Source of the DNA: CAYJXJ01 sp964374095
GTDB taxonomy: Bacteria > Elusimicrobiota > Elusimicrobia > UBA1565 > UBA9628
Assembly: GCA_964374095.1 (NCBI GenBank)
Contig: CAYJXJ010000003.1
Coordinates: forward strand, 1-63,077
DNA: 63,077 nucleotides
Reading direction: 5' to 3'
Shown: one piece after another, positions 50,646 through 58,998 of the stretch
How the letters are laid out: every line of letters starts with the position of its first letter
Position numbering within the stretch: the stretch's first letter is position 1
Notes under the pieces: generated by a model
Told to the model about the DNA's origin: nothing
What the model saw: only the letters and a program-made list of their open reading frames with translations
Databases searched by the model: none
Position numbers and translations under genes: made by a program

Positions 50646-50678
50646 GTACTGGGCCGCATCGGGATGGCGGCCCGGTAC
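50646..50678. repeat. 12-bp inverted repeat between secA and lnt
   Basis: GTACTGGGCCGC pairs with GCGGCCCGGTAC (one T-G wobble on the plus strand) across a 9-nt loop. It lies 28 bp after the secA stop with no T-run following on the minus strand, so it is at best a weak terminator or an attenuating hairpin. Confidence 0.45.
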
Positions 50679-50706
50679 GCGCGGCAGTTCGTCTCCGGGA
50701 GTTCGC

Positions 50707-53394
50707 CTAGCCGCCATGGCACTTCTTGTACTTCTTGCCGGAGCCGCAGTAGCAGGGATCGTTGCGGCCGATCCGGGAGACGGTGGGCCGCGCAGGCTGC
50801 GGCGGTCCGCCCGGCCGGGGAACGCGCGTCCCCGCCGAAGGAGGCTCGTCGTCCTTTCCCGGCGTCCTCGGCGGCGGGGGAGGAGGCGGCAGGCGCGGGG
50901 CCTGCACCTTGAAGACGTATTCCACGGCCTGCTCGCGGATATGGCCGAGCATGGTCTCGAACATGGCGAAGGATTCTTTCTGATACTCGATCTTGGGGTC
51001 CTTCTGGCCGTAGGCGCGCAGGCCGATCGACTTCTTCAGGTGGTCGAGGTCGTAGAGGTGGTGCTTCCAGGCCCGGTCGATCATCTGCAGGAGGATCATC
51101 TTCTCGATGTCGTGAAAATCATAGCCCTCGAAATCCCCGGGGCGCTTGGCGTAGACTTCCTTGATCGCAGCCAGGGTCTCCTCACGCAGGGAGTCGCGTT
51201 GGAGCTTGCGGATCTCCTCGGCGGCGGGCGAGAAATCGAGGCCGAAGGTGCGGCTGAGGTAGGCGGAAAACCCCGCCAGGTCCCAGGCCTCGGGGTAGCG
51301 GTCGGCGGGGCAATGGGCCGCGAGCTTCTCATCGAGGTCCTCGCCGATCATCATCTCGACGCGCCCGGCCACGCCGCCGCCGTCGAGGATCTCGTTGCGG
51401 AGGTTATAGACCACCTCGCGCTGGCGGTTCATCACGTTGTCGTAGTCCATCAACTGCTTGCGGATGTCGAAGTTGTGGGTCTCGACGCGCCGCTGGGCGC
51501 CCGCGATCTGGTGGCTGACCAAGGCGGATTCGATGACCTCTCCCTCCTCCATCCCGAGCTTCTCCATGATGGCGGAAAGACGGTCGGAGCCGAAGAGGCG
51601 CATGAGCTCGTCGTCGAGGGCCAGGTAGAAGCGGCTCTCCCCGGGGTCTCCCTGGCGGCCGCAGCGGCCGCGCAGCTGGTTGTCGATGCGCCGGGCCTCG
51701 TGGCGCTCGGTGCCCAAGACATAGAGGCCGCCCAGGGCCTTGACTTCCTCGTACTCGGCGGGGTCCTGAGGGTTGCCCCCGAGCAGGATGTCGGTGCCGC
51801 GGCCGGCCATGTTGGTGGCGATGGTGACCGCGCCCTTGCGCCCGGCTTGGGCGATGATCTGGGCCTCCATCTCGTGGTACTTGGCGTTCAAGACCTGGTG
51901 CGGGATGCCGGCGTGGCGCAGCATGGCCGAGAGCTTCTCGGATTTTTCGATGGAGCGCGTGCCCACGAGCATGGGCCGCCCCTTTTTCCAGTTCTCCATG
52001 ATGTCGGCGACGATCGCGGCGTCCTTCTCGCGCTCCGACTTGTAGACCAGGTCCGGGTGGTCGGCGCGCACCATTTTGTTGTGGGTGGGAATCTCGCACA
52101 CCCTGACCTTGTAAATCTCCCAGAACTCGCTTTCCTCGGTCATGGCCGTGCCGGTCATGCCGCCCATCTTGCGGTAGCGCTTGAAGTAGTTCTGGAAGGT
52201 GATGGTGGCCAGCGTCTGGTTCTCCTCGCGGGGAGCCAAGTTCTCCTTGGCCTCGACCGCCTGGTGCAGCCCCTCGGACCAGCGCCGTCCCGGCATGAGG
52301 CGGCCCGTGAACTCATCGACGATCACGACCTCCCCGTCCTTGACCACGTACTCGACGTCCCGGTGGTAGAGGTGATGCGCCCGCAGGGCTTGGGTGATGT
52401 GGTGCACCCACTCGCCCTCGAGATCGTCATAGAGATTGGGGGTATTGAGGAGCTTCTCGCACTTCTGGATGCCCTCCTCGGTCAAGACCGCGGTGTGGTT
52501 CTTCTCGTCGACCACGGCGTCGTGGCCCTTGCCGAGGTCCTCGCCCGCGTACTTGGCCTTGATCTCTTCCTCCTCCGTGATCTTGCGGGTGTTGATCATG
52601 GGAATGATCCGATTGATGATCGCGTATCGATCCGTGGACTTCTCGGCCGAACCGGAGATGATCAGGGGGGTACGGGCCTCATCGATCAAGATCGAGTCCA
52701 CCTCGTCGATGATGGCGAAGTTCAAAGGGCGCATGACCCGATCCTCGGCCCGCACGACCATGTTGTCGCGCAAATAGTCGAAGCCCACCTCGTTATTGGT
52801 CACGTAGGTCACGTCGCAGCGGTAGGCCGCGTGCCGGTCGGCGTTGGGGAGGTCGTGCTGAACGAAACCCACGCTCAGGCCCAGGAACCGGAAAATCGGA
52901 CCCATCCACTCGGAGTCGCGCTTGGCGAGGTAATCGTTGACCGTCACCAGATGCACGCCCCGGCCCATGAGCGCGTTCAAGACGACCGGCGCGGTCGCGA
53001 CCAGCGTCTTTCCCTCGCCGGTGCGCATCTCGGCGATGCCGCCGTCGTGAAGGACCATGCCGCCCAGAAGCTGTACGTCGTAGTGGCGCAGGCCGATGGC
53101 GCGGGCGCCCGCCTCGCGCACCAGGGCGAAGACCTCCGGAAGGATCTCGTCCAAAGCCGCCTTCTCGACGGCGCGCGAGGCCGCCAACTCCTCGTCGGTG
53201 ACCCCGTCCTTGAGCCCGGAGAGCTTCTCGGTAAGCCCGGCGCGCAGGGCGGCCAAGCGCCCGCGGACGGCGTCGTCGGAGAGCGCCTTGATCTCGGGGC
53301 CCAGGGCGTTGATGCGCTCCAACTGAGGCTTGTAGCGCTTGAGGGTCCGCTCGCTGGGCGTGCCGAAAATCCAGTAAAAGAACTTCGCGAACAT
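50707..53394 (-). CDS. secA: Preprotein translocase ATPase SecA
   Basis: 895 aa. The motor of the Sec pathway. Walker A region MRTGEGKTLVATAPVV near residue 117, VTVNDYLAKRDSEWMGP, Walker B IIDEVDSILIDEARTP near 220, FQNYFKRYRKMGGMTGTA, NMAGRGTDILLGG and the cross-linking/helical scaffold regions follow in order. A Pro-rich linker leads to the C-terminal zinc tail CYCGSGKKYKKCHGG. Length and motifs are complete. A TAAAAT hexamer lies 12 nt before ATG 53394. Confidence 0.97.
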   Translation of the reverse strand: MFAKFFYWIFGTPSERTLKRYKPQLERINALGPEIKALSDDAVRGRLAALRAGLTEKLSGLKDGVTDEELAASRAVEKAALDEILPEVFALVREAGARAIGLRHYDVQLLGGMVLHDGGIAEMRTGEGKTLVATAPVVLNALMGRGVHLVTVNDYLAKRDSEWMGPIFRFLGLSVGFVQHDLPNADRHAAYRCDVTYVTNNEVGFDYLRDNMVVRAEDRVMRPLNFAIIDEVDSILIDEARTPLIISGSAEKSTDRYAIINRIIPMINTRKITEEEEIKAKYAGEDLGKGHDAVVDEKNHTAVLTEEGIQKCEKLLNTPNLYDDLEGEWVHHITQALRAHHLYHRDVEYVVKDGEVVIVDEFTGRLMPGRRWSEGLHQAVEAKENLAPREENQTLATITFQNYFKRYRKMGGMTGTAMTEESEFWEIYKVRVCEIPTHNKMVRADHPDLVYKSEREKDAAIVADIMENWKKGRPMLVGTRSIEKSEKLSAMLRHAGIPHQVLNAKYHEMEAQIIAQAGRKGAVTIATNMAGRGTDILLGGNPQDPAEYEEVKALGGLYVLGTERHEARRIDNQLRGRCGRQGDPGESRFYLALDDELMRLFGSDRLSAIMEKLGMEEGEVIESALVSHQIAGAQRRVETHNFDIRKQLMDYDNVMNRQREVVYNLRNEILDGGGVAGRVEMMIGEDLDEKLAAHCPADRYPEAWDLAGFSAYLSRTFGLDFSPAAEEIRKLQRDSLREETLAAIKEVYAKRPGDFEGYDFHDIEKMILLQMIDRAWKHHLYDLDHLKKSIGLRAYGQKDPKIEYQKESFAMFETMLGHIREQAVEYVFKVQAPRLPPPPPPPRTPGKDDEPPSAGTRVPRPGGPPQPARPTVSRIGRNDPCYCGSGKKYKKCHGG

Positions 53395-53677
53395 GTGGTG
53401 AGCCGGATTTTAGCATTTCACGGGACGCGGCCACGCCCGAGATGGCGGCCGGCGATCCAACCCGTCCGGATCCGGCTCAGGTTTTTCTGCCGCCACCGCC
53501 ACCGGTGGAGGTAGGCCGTCGCGGGGGCCGGAGTTTTCTGCGGGTGCCGGTGGACTCCGCCCGGGCGGAGTTCTGCATGCCTGGCACCGAGAGCCGGCCG
53601 TGAACCCGCACCGGCAGGATGTCCTCGCTGCAGGCGCGCCCGCCTTTGAAAGTCCGGGAACATGGAGAATCGCCCCC
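53395..53677. other. Intergenic region between secA and the VapBC-type locus
   Basis: No supported gene. It contains the secA -10-like TAAAAT (53412-53407, minus strand), a copy of the dispersed palindrome around 53495-53513 (core CCACCGGTGG, 53499-53508), and a GC-rich inverted stretch near 53550-53572. Confidence 0.55.
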
Positions 53678-53714
53678 TTGACAAACGGCTTGTTATGTAG
53701 TACTGTATACAGTA
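53678..53714 (+). promoter_or_regulatory. Promoter with a palindromic operator for the VapBC-type operon
   Basis: TTGACA (53678-53683), 17-nt spacer, TACTGT (53701-53706). The -10 is the left half of the perfect 14-bp palindrome TACTGTATACAGTA (53701-53714), which ends 6 nt before ATG 53721. A ribbon-helix-helix antitoxin bound there would block the polymerase, the usual autoregulation of such operons. Confidence 0.75.
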
Positions 53715-53720
53715 GCTTAT

Positions 53721-54002
53721 ATGGAGAAAATATCCGAAGTCCGCGCGCAAATCTACCTGCCCAAGGGCCAAATGTCGGAGCTCAAGCGCGCGGCCAAGGC
53801 CAAGGGCGTCTCGGTGGCCTCTTACGTCCGGGAAGCCGTGGAGGAGCATATTCGCTACGGCTGCCGCCTTGAACGCCGGCTGACCAAAGACAGTCCGGTC
53901 AACCAGTTGGTGGGGCTTTCCCGCGGGGACTCCCACCCCGTGGCCCGCGAACACGACAAGTACCTCACCGGGGAGTTGAGGTGGCGCAAGCGGTCTTCGT
54001 AG
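53721..54002 (+). CDS. Ribbon-helix-helix antitoxin (VapB-like)
   Basis: 93 aa. The N-terminal ribbon-helix-helix runs EVRAQIYLPKGQMSELKRAA and KGVSVASYVREAVEEHIRYG. The C-terminal tail (VNQLVGLSRGDSHPVAREHD and a basic end) resembles the toxin-wrapping arm of VapB partners of PIN toxins. It overlaps the toxin gene by 22 nt. It probably binds the palindrome that covers its own -10. Confidence 0.85.
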   Translation: MEKISEVRAQIYLPKGQMSELKRAAKAKGVSVASYVREAVEEHIRYGCRLERRLTKDSPVNQLVGLSRGDSHPVAREHDKYLTGELRWRKRSS

Positions 54003-54391
54003 ACACCTCCGCCTGGTACGCCTTGGTCTGCTCCTCCGACCCGGAGCACGCCGCCGCCAAGAGGGCTTGGGGGCGCCTGCAGGCCGGCGCCCCGGCGGTC
54101 TCGACGAGCGACTGGGTCCTCGCCGAGCTGATCGCGCTCTCCGAGCGGCGGCTGGGCCGGCCCACGGCGCTGAGGGTCGGATCCTTGCTCCTTTCGGATG
54201 ACGCCGTTCGGATCATGATCGTCGACCGACAGACCGTGGAGCGCGCCTGGACCCGGTATGGCGCGCGCGGAGGGCCGAGCCTCGTCGACTGCTCGTCCTT
54301 CGAGCTCATGCGGCAGAACGCCATCGGGGACTTCTTCGCCTATGACGAGGATTTCCGGCGCGAGGGCTTCAGGCCCTTCGGGGGAGCGTGA
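53981..54391 (+). CDS. vapC: PIN-domain toxin (VapC-like ribonuclease)
   Basis: 136 aa from GTG 53981. Acidic PIN residues: D in FVDTSAWYAL, E in VLAELIALSE, D in PSLVDCSSFELM, and D in FAYDEDFRR. These chelate the metal for single-strand RNA cleavage. VapC toxins cut tRNA or rRNA and are held inactive by the co-encoded antitoxin. The stop overlaps the next gene's GTG (GTGA), which ties the toxin-antitoxin pair translationally to a membrane transporter gene. Confidence 0.88.
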   Translation: MAQAVFVDTSAWYALVCSSDPEHAAAKRAWGRLQAGAPAVSTSDWVLAELIALSERRLGRPTALRVGSLLLSDDAVRIMIVDRQTVERAWTRYGARGGPSLVDCSSFELMRQNAIGDFFAYDEDFRREGFRPFGGA

Positions 54392-54774
54392 GGACCGCGC
54401 TCCTGATCGCGCTGGCCTCCCTCTGCGCCGCGGCGGGCGACGCGTTATTGAGCCGCGGCATGAAGCAGTTCGGGGACATCTCCGCCTTGGCCCCGGCCCA
54501 GTTCTGGAAGATGCTCGGCATGTTCGCCAACCCCTGGGTGCTGATCGGGGTCGCGCTGATGTCGGGCTACTTCTTCATCTACAGCGCCACACTCTCCTGG
54601 TCGGATCTAAGCTACGCCCAGCCCCTCACCGCGCTGACCTACCTCTTCGCGGCGCTCCTCGCGCAATTCGCCCTGGGCGAAAGCGTCGGTCCCTGGCGCT
54701 GGGCGGGAATCGGCCTGATCGTGGCCGGGGTGGCGATGGTGGTGCTCGACGGGTCGCGGGCACCGGGGCCTTGA
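54388..54774 (+). CDS. EamA/SMR-like small membrane transporter
   Basis: 128 aa, four hydrophobic helices. It has the size of one half of a DMT-superfamily carrier: LIALASLCAAAGDALLSRGM, NPWVLIGVALMSGYFFIYS, LTALTYLFAALLAQFALGE and WAGIGLIVAGVAMVVLDGS. One-half carriers act as antiparallel dimers exporting small molecules or flipping lipid-linked sugars. Overlaps on both sides (GTGA and TTGA) place it inside one transcription unit with vapC and the TPR lipoproteins. Confidence 0.82.
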   Translation: MRTALLIALASLCAAAGDALLSRGMKQFGDISALAPAQFWKMLGMFANPWVLIGVALMSGYFFIYSATLSWSDLSYAQPLTALTYLFAALLAQFALGESVGPWRWAGIGLIVAGVAMVVLDGSRAPGP

Positions 54775-56159
54775 CCGCCCGACTTGCCGCCGCGGTTGTC
54801 CTCGCCGCGGTCCTGGGCTGCGGGGGCCCGCGCTCCCAGCCCGAACAGGTCCTGCGCCAGGGCCTGGCCAAAATCTACAGAGGGCAGTTTCGCGCCGCGG
54901 TGGAGGACCTGAGCGCGGTCATCCAATCCGACCCCGCCAACTCCCGCGCCTATTACCTGCGCGGCCTGGCCTTCCGGGAACTGCGCCGACATCCCGACGC
55001 GGTCGCCGACTTCTCCAAGTCCCTGGACCTCGGACCCGCGGCCGCGGGCATCCTCTACCAGCGCGGCCTGGCCTTGAAGGAGCTCGGCGACCTCCCCGGC
55101 GCGCTCGCGGATTTTTCGGCGGCGCTGGGCGCCAAGCCGCGCGCCCCCGAGCTTCTCTACGCCCGGGCCGACGCGCTCGACCGCCTGGGCCGCCCCGGCG
55201 CGGCGGAAAGGGATCTCGATGCGGCCCTCTTGCTGCGGCCGGAGTTCACCTCGGCCCTGCGCCTGCGGGGAAACCTCCGGCGCCGGCGCATGGCCGATGA
55301 GGAGGCGCTGACCGACTTCGACCGGGCCCTTCAGGCCGACCCGGGTCTGGCGCAGGCCTATATCGGCCGCGCCCGCGCCCGCGCGGCCATGGACCGCCGC
55401 GAGGAACTCGAGACGGCGGCGGCGGACCTCTCGCGGGCCGTCGCCCTGCTCCCCGGGAACCCCCGGGTCCTCTCCAGCCGCGCCGCGGTGCTCGCGACGC
55501 TCTACCGCCGCGACGAGGCCCTGGCGGACCTCGACGCCGCCATCAAGGCCAGCCCCAAGGACGCCGACCTCTACGTCAGCCGCGGCAGGCTTTACCGGGA
55601 TATCGCCTACGACAGCCGCGACGCCTCGGGGTATCAATCCGCGCTCCTGGATCTGACGCGCGCCCTCTCGATCGCGCCGAAGCTGCGCGCGGCCTACTCC
55701 GTGCGCGAGAACGTCTACCTCCTGACCGACGACTACGAACGCTGCCTCTCGGACAACCAGAACATACTGCGTCTCAATCCCAAGGACCCGGACGCGCATG
55801 TCGGGCTGTGCAACCTCCGGCGCTCGCAAAACGACGCCCCCAAGTCGCTGGAGCACTGCGACCGCGCCTTGGATCTGGCGCCGCGCGACGCCAGCGCCTT
55901 CCAGCATCGCTGCCTCACCCTCGCCAAGATGAGCCGCCTGCGGGAGGCCCTGGCCGACTGCGACCGGGCCATCGAGTTCGACCCCGGCTACGCCGACCAC
56001 TGGGTGAGCCGCGCCGGGGTCCGCGCGCAGAGCCAAGACTGGCGCCGCGCCCTCTCGGACTTCAGCGAAGCCGCGCGCCTCAACCCGCACCTGGGGGGCA
56101 AGCTCCGTCCCCTCATGGACAAGCTCCGAGCGCGCCTGGCCCCGGGGCGAGACCGGTGA
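54771..56159 (+). CDS. TPR-repeat lipoprotein
   Basis: 462 aa from TTG 54771, which overlaps the previous stop (TTGA); the frame is open upstream but out of register with earlier genes. Lipobox AAVLGCGG with Cys 17. From about residue 30 to the end there are about 11-12 TPR units with the AYYLRGLAFRELRRHPDAVA pattern. TPR lipoproteins act as scaffolds at the outer membrane, for example in pilus or LPS assembly. The next gene is a shorter TPR lipoprotein, coupled by GTGA. Confidence 0.85.
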   Translation: MTARLAAAVVLAAVLGCGGPRSQPEQVLRQGLAKIYRGQFRAAVEDLSAVIQSDPANSRAYYLRGLAFRELRRHPDAVADFSKSLDLGPAAAGILYQRGLALKELGDLPGALADFSAALGAKPRAPELLYARADALDRLGRPGAAERDLDAALLLRPEFTSALRLRGNLRRRRMADEEALTDFDRALQADPGLAQAYIGRARARAAMDRREELETAAADLSRAVALLPGNPRVLSSRAAVLATLYRRDEALADLDAAIKASPKDADLYVSRGRLYRDIAYDSRDASGYQSALLDLTRALSIAPKLRAAYSVRENVYLLTDDYERCLSDNQNILRLNPKDPDAHVGLCNLRRSQNDAPKSLEHCDRALDLAPRDASAFQHRCLTLAKMSRLREALADCDRAIEFDPGYADHWVSRAGVRAQSQDWRRALSDFSEAARLNPHLGGKLRPLMDKLRARLAPGRDR

Positions 56160-57121
56160 CCCGCGCCGCGCGGGCCGGGATGCTCCTCGCGGCCGGCCTG
56201 GCCGCCGCGGCGTGCTCGCGGCCCTCCCCTCCGTCGCTCCCGCCGGAAATCGAGTCCGCCCTAGGAGAACTCCCCGGCGACGCGGAGCGGGCCTTGGGGA
56301 CTTCCCTGTCGGGCGCCGCCGGCGACGACGCCCTGGCCCTCAATTGGCGCGGCCGCCTGCGCGTGGACCGCCTGGACTTCACGGGGGCCATGGAGGATTT
56401 CGAGGCCGCCATCGCCAGAGACCCCTCCCTCGCCGCGGCTTGGTATAACCGCGGCAATGTCCGCATCGACCTCGGCGACTACGCGGGAGCCTTGCGCGAC
56501 CTGGGCCGGGCCGCCCAGCTCGACCCGACGCTCACCGGCGCCCCCTACAGCGCGGGCCTGGCCAAGCTCGAAATGGGCGACTACCAGGGCGCGGAGCAGG
56601 CCCTCGCCACCGCGCTCCAGGGCGATTCCGGAATCCAGCAGGCGTGGTGGCGCCGCGGCGAGGCCGTGGCGGGCCTGGGCGACCAGCTCGAGGCCCTGAG
56701 CCGGCTGGATCGCTTTCTCAAGTACCAGCCGCGCTCCTTCGCCGCGCTGAAGGCGCGCGGGGAAATCAAGGAGGAGCGGCTCGATTACGAGGGGGCCCTC
56801 GCGGACTACTCCCGCCTCGTCGAGCTGGCGCCGGACTCCCCGGTGGGCTACGAGGACCGCGCCGACGTGCTGGACCTGAGCCTGCGCGAGGCCGAGGCGG
56901 TCGCGCAATACTCACTCGCCATCGAGCGCGAGCCCGACGACGCCTCCCTGTACTCCCAGCGGGGACACGCCCACTACCACCGCAAGGACTACGCCGCGGC
57001 CGTCGCCGACTGGAACGAGGCCATCCGCCGGCGCCCGCCCTACGCCCGCGGCCTCAAAGCCTTCATCGAGTACGCCCGCCGGAAGCCCCGGAGCCCGCGG
57101 GCCGGTCCTACGGGACCCTGA
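56156..57121 (+). CDS. Second TPR-repeat lipoprotein
   Basis: 321 aa from GTG 56156 (GTGA overlap). Lipobox LAAAAC with Cys 20. About seven TPR-like units (AWYNRGNVRIDLGDYAGALR; SLYSQRGHAHYHRKDYAAAV). Related in plan to its neighbour but shorter, probably an ancient duplication. Its end overlaps the convergent HEAT-cyclophilin gene by 14 bp, so there is no terminator between them. Confidence 0.85.
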   Translation: MTRAARAGMLLAAGLAAAACSRPSPPSLPPEIESALGELPGDAERALGTSLSGAAGDDALALNWRGRLRVDRLDFTGAMEDFEAAIARDPSLAAAWYNRGNVRIDLGDYAGALRDLGRAAQLDPTLTGAPYSAGLAKLEMGDYQGAEQALATALQGDSGIQQAWWRRGEAVAGLGDQLEALSRLDRFLKYQPRSFAALKARGEIKEERLDYEGALADYSRLVELAPDSPVGYEDRADVLDLSLREAEAVAQYSLAIEREPDDASLYSQRGHAHYHRKDYAAAVADWNEAIRRRPPYARGLKAFIEYARRKPRSPRAGPTGP

Positions 57122-58976
57122 CCCGCGCCCGCAGGATCTTGTCTCCGGGCTCGATGCGGTCCACCACGTCCATGCCGCGGGAAACCCGGCCGAAGACCGT
57201 GTAGCGGCCGTCGAGGTGCGGGGCCGGCACGTGGGTGATGAAGAGCTGCACGCCCCCGGTGTCCTTGCCGGCCTTGGGCATGCCGAGGGTCCCGCGCTCA
57301 AAAAGCCGGGGGTTGATCTCGTCGCGCAGGGTCAATCCCCCGTCGCCCCACCCGCTGCCGCGCGGATCGCCGCCCTGGATGACGAAGTTCGAGACCACGC
57401 GGTGCCAGATCGTGCCGTCGTAGGCGCCCGAGCTCACCGACGCCAGGAACGTCGCCACGTGCATCGGAGCCTCCCCGCCGTAGAGGGCGAGTTCGATCTC
57501 TCCCTTCTGGGTCTCGAGCACGACCGCGGCCTCCCCGGATTGGCTCCCCAGGGCCGCGGGGGCCCGGTAGGCCGCCGGGAGGGCGCTCAACGACTCATGC
57601 CGGTCGCCGGGAACAGCGTCGAGCGTCCCCCGGATCGCCTTGACGATCCCGTCGCGGATTTCGGCGTTGCCGCTCCACGGCGAATCCCGCAGAGCCAGAT
57701 GCAACGGTTCCAACAGCTCGGGCAGCTTCCAATTTCCCGCGGCCTCCACGGCGGTTCCCAGGACCTCGAGCGGGGCGTCTTTCTCCCGCAGGATCGCGTC
57801 GACCAAGGACACGGCCTGGGTCGAGGAGGACTTGGACAGGGACTCCAGCGCCGCCGCCGCGACCCGCGGGTCGCGGTCGCTCAGGCCGGGGATGAGCCAT
57901 AGGTCCGCCTCGGGGAAATCCGCGGCCGCCAGAAAAGCCCGGGAGCGAAGCCACCAATCCGGCGAGGTCCGCTCGCGATCGATGATGGGACCGGCCGCCT
58001 CTTTTAGGAGTGCCGCGGCGGCCAGCACGGCCTGGCCCCGGGCCAGCGGGGAGGCGTCGGAGAGGAGGGGGTCGAGCTTGGCCGCGAGCTCCGGTTTTCC
58101 CGATCCGGCCAGGGCGTCCGCCGCCGCGGCCCGGACATGGGAAGAGGCATCGAGGAAGGTCTCGGATCCGATCAGCTCGGCGCGGCGGGCCTGCCCCAGG
58201 GCGCGCGCGGCCTCGGCCCGGACCAGGGAATCCGGGTCTTTGAGGGCCGTGGCCAGCGCTCCCGCCGGCGCCTTCTCCCCCAACTGCCCTAGGGCCCGCA
58301 GGGCGAAAAGCCGGACCCAGGTCTCGGAGTCGGCGGCCGCCGCCGCCAGGCCGGCGGCCGCCTCAGGCTCCGGCCAGCGGCTGAAGGCGAAGGCCGCGCG
58401 CCAACGCACCCCCGCGTCCGGATCGCCCAACATCCGCACAAGCGCCGCGACCGTCGCGGGCGCGTATCTCGCGAGCCGCTTGAGATGCCGCAATCGAAAC
58501 AGCGCCAGGGCGGCCTCGCCCCGAATCCGGGGATCGGAGTCTCCCAGCCCCTGCGCCAGAACCGCCTCGGCCTCGGGGGGTCCCGCCTTGCCGAGCGCCT
58601 CCAGGGCCTTGGCCCGAAGTCCGGCCTCCCCGGAGCGCGCCAGGGGCGAGAGCGCCCGCAGGGCCGACTCCTGACGCGGGACCGGCCACTCCGGCTCGCC
58701 GAGGCCGAGCTGCCCCAGCGCGAAGGCCGCCTCCTCCCGGACCCCGGGATCGCGGTCGCCAAGCGCCTTCTCCAGATCGCGGGCGTATTCCCGGCTCTGC
58801 ACCCGCCCCATGGCGCGTAGGGCCAGGCGCCGCGTCGCCGACTCCCGATGGGACGCCCCGCGGCGCAGCAGGGCCGACCGGTCCCGCCGGGAGTCCTCCT
58901 CGACTAGAATGCTCCGCCTGGGAATGCCCGCGCACGCCGCCGCCGAAAACGCGATGATTAAGGGAAGCAGCCGCAT
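57108..58976 (-). CDS. HEAT-repeat lipoprotein fused to a cyclophilin peptidyl-prolyl isomerase
   Basis: 622 aa from ATG 58976. Lipobox FSAAACAG with Cys 15. Residues about 45-450 are HEAT/PBS-lyase-like repeats (DRDPGVREEAAFALGQLG; DPRIRGEAALALFRL; DSLVRAEAARALGQA). Residues about 480-620 are a cyclophilin: VLETQKGEIELALYGGEAP, HRVVSNFVIQGGDPRGSGWG, GVQLFITHVPAPHLDGRYTV and FGRVSRGMDVV. It is probably an outer-membrane-attached foldase whose HEAT arm holds clients. The start lies 22 bp from a divergent lipoprotein gene with a shared -10 region. Confidence 0.9.
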   Translation of the reverse strand: MRLLPLIIAFSAAACAGIPRRSILVEEDSRRDRSALLRRGASHRESATRRLALRAMGRVQSREYARDLEKALGDRDPGVREEAAFALGQLGLGEPEWPVPRQESALRALSPLARSGEAGLRAKALEALGKAGPPEAEAVLAQGLGDSDPRIRGEAALALFRLRHLKRLARYAPATVAALVRMLGDPDAGVRWRAAFAFSRWPEPEAAAGLAAAAADSETWVRLFALRALGQLGEKAPAGALATALKDPDSLVRAEAARALGQARRAELIGSETFLDASSHVRAAAADALAGSGKPELAAKLDPLLSDASPLARGQAVLAAAALLKEAAGPIIDRERTSPDWWLRSRAFLAAADFPEADLWLIPGLSDRDPRVAAAALESLSKSSSTQAVSLVDAILREKDAPLEVLGTAVEAAGNWKLPELLEPLHLALRDSPWSGNAEIRDGIVKAIRGTLDAVPGDRHESLSALPAAYRAPAALGSQSGEAAVVLETQKGEIELALYGGEAPMHVATFLASVSSGAYDGTIWHRVVSNFVIQGGDPRGSGWGDGGLTLRDEINPRLFERGTLGMPKAGKDTGGVQLFITHVPAPHLDGRYTVFGRVSRGMDVVDRIEPGDKILRARVRVP

Positions 58977-58982
58977 GCATGA

Positions 58983-58990
58983 ATTATAAT
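58983..58990. promoter_or_regulatory. Palindromic double -10 (ATTATAAT) for two divergent lipoprotein genes
   Basis: Plus strand TATAAT (58985-58990), then 8 nt to ATG 58999. Minus strand TATAAT (58988-58983), then 6 nt to ATG 58976. The two -10 boxes overlap, so only one polymerase can bind at a time, and both messages would be leaderless. Confidence 0.6.
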
Positions 58991-58998
58991 ATTCCGCC

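Noticed and set aside
50646..50678. Rho-independent terminator of secA
   Set aside because: The stem is good, but no T-run follows on the minus strand, so it is listed only as an inverted repeat.
49702..53514. A very long plus-strand open frame (over 1200 codons) opposite secA and lnt
   Set aside because: It is antisense to the clear secA and lnt genes, crosses the N gap, and its translation is rich in Arg, His and Gly with no domains. Long antisense frames are common in such GC-rich DNA.
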